This document shows positions 5,311 to 5,434 of a stretch of DNA of 5,434 nucleotides, piece by piece. Positions within the stretch are counted from its first letter, which is position 1. Each line of letters begins with the position of its first letter. The notes beneath the pieces were generated by a model. It ran no database searches. It was not told the DNA's origin and saw only the letters and a list, made by a program, of their open reading frames with translations. The stretch is from JADJLQ01 sp034439915 (GTDB taxonomy: Bacteria > Bacteroidota > Bacteroidia > Chitinophagales > Saprospiraceae), in assembly GCA_034439915.1 (NCBI GenBank), contig JAWXBI010000322.1, positions 1 to 5,434 of the forward strand, given 5' to 3'. A program made the position numbers and the translations under genes.

Positions 5311-5434
5311 GGTCATAAAAATCGAGGTTTTCACCTGAATAAATAGCGAAAATACCCGCTGATCTAAAGAGTTTAATTTAAAAGTTTATTTTATTTTATT
5401 AAAGTTTCAATTACTTGTGAAATGTGAGATTTTC
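5311..5434. other. A/T-rich tail after the hydrolase
   Basis: No gene seen. There is only an imperfect hairpin right after the stop (AGGT-CAT-AAAA / TTTT-C-ACCT, 5310-5336), a 4-bp AGCG/CGCT stem around 5346-5361, and an A/T block in which AAAGTTT occurs twice either side of TTTATTTTATT. A clear terminator is not visible before the window ends. Confidence 0.4.

Noticed and set aside
1..5434. CRISPR array, transposase, integrase, tRNA, rRNA or defence genes
   Set aside because: No regularly spaced repeats, no recombinase or nuclease motifs in any frame I read, and no cloverleaf or rRNA-like sequence.

Overview
The window looks like chromosomal DNA from a member of the Bacteroidota. The grounds are the protein types (a PAS/phytochrome-like sensor kinase tail, a Bacteroidota-style outer membrane beta-barrel, a PA2169/DUF2383 protein next to a YtxH protein), A/T-rich leaders mostly without Shine-Dalgarno sequences, and -7 boxes resembling TAnnTTTG. 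The class is inferred only loosely (a chitinophaga/saprospira/sphingobacteria-like relative), and I cannot name the species.

Layout. Bases 1-560 hold the C-terminal part of a sensor histidine kinase that enters from the left edge. Bases 561-1082 are non-coding and carry a candidate promoter near 861-899, followed by a leader of about 180 nt. Bases 1083-1901 hold a two-gene stress-type pair, a DUF2383 four-helix-bundle protein and a YtxH membrane-anchored protein, closed by a hairpin terminator at 1952-1990. Bases 1902-3317 are unusually gene-poor (about 1.4 kb) but rich in structure: a pair of adjacent palindromes at 2027-2075, two diverged copies of a hairpin plus 35-nt element (2491-2557 and 2795-2859), and one possible small secreted-protein gene on the minus strand (2822-3046). 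Bases 3318-5310 hold three closely spaced plus-strand genes, probably one transcript: an outer membrane beta-barrel protein, a small protein resembling bacterial eRF1-like (baeRF/'translational machinery') proteins, and an alpha/beta hydrolase. The last 124 bases are A/T-rich and show no gene.

How the parts may work together. DUF2383, YtxH and the eRF1-like family are often found among stress-response or accessory genes. The two plus-strand transcription units share an 11-bp sequence (ATTGTGTAAAA) at exactly the same distance, 28 nt, from the end of their putative -7 boxes, which hints at common regulation. This is inference from sequence alone. I see no defence system, mobile element, CRISPR array or RNA gene. 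The most unusual material is the repeated hairpin element in the 1.4-kb gap.
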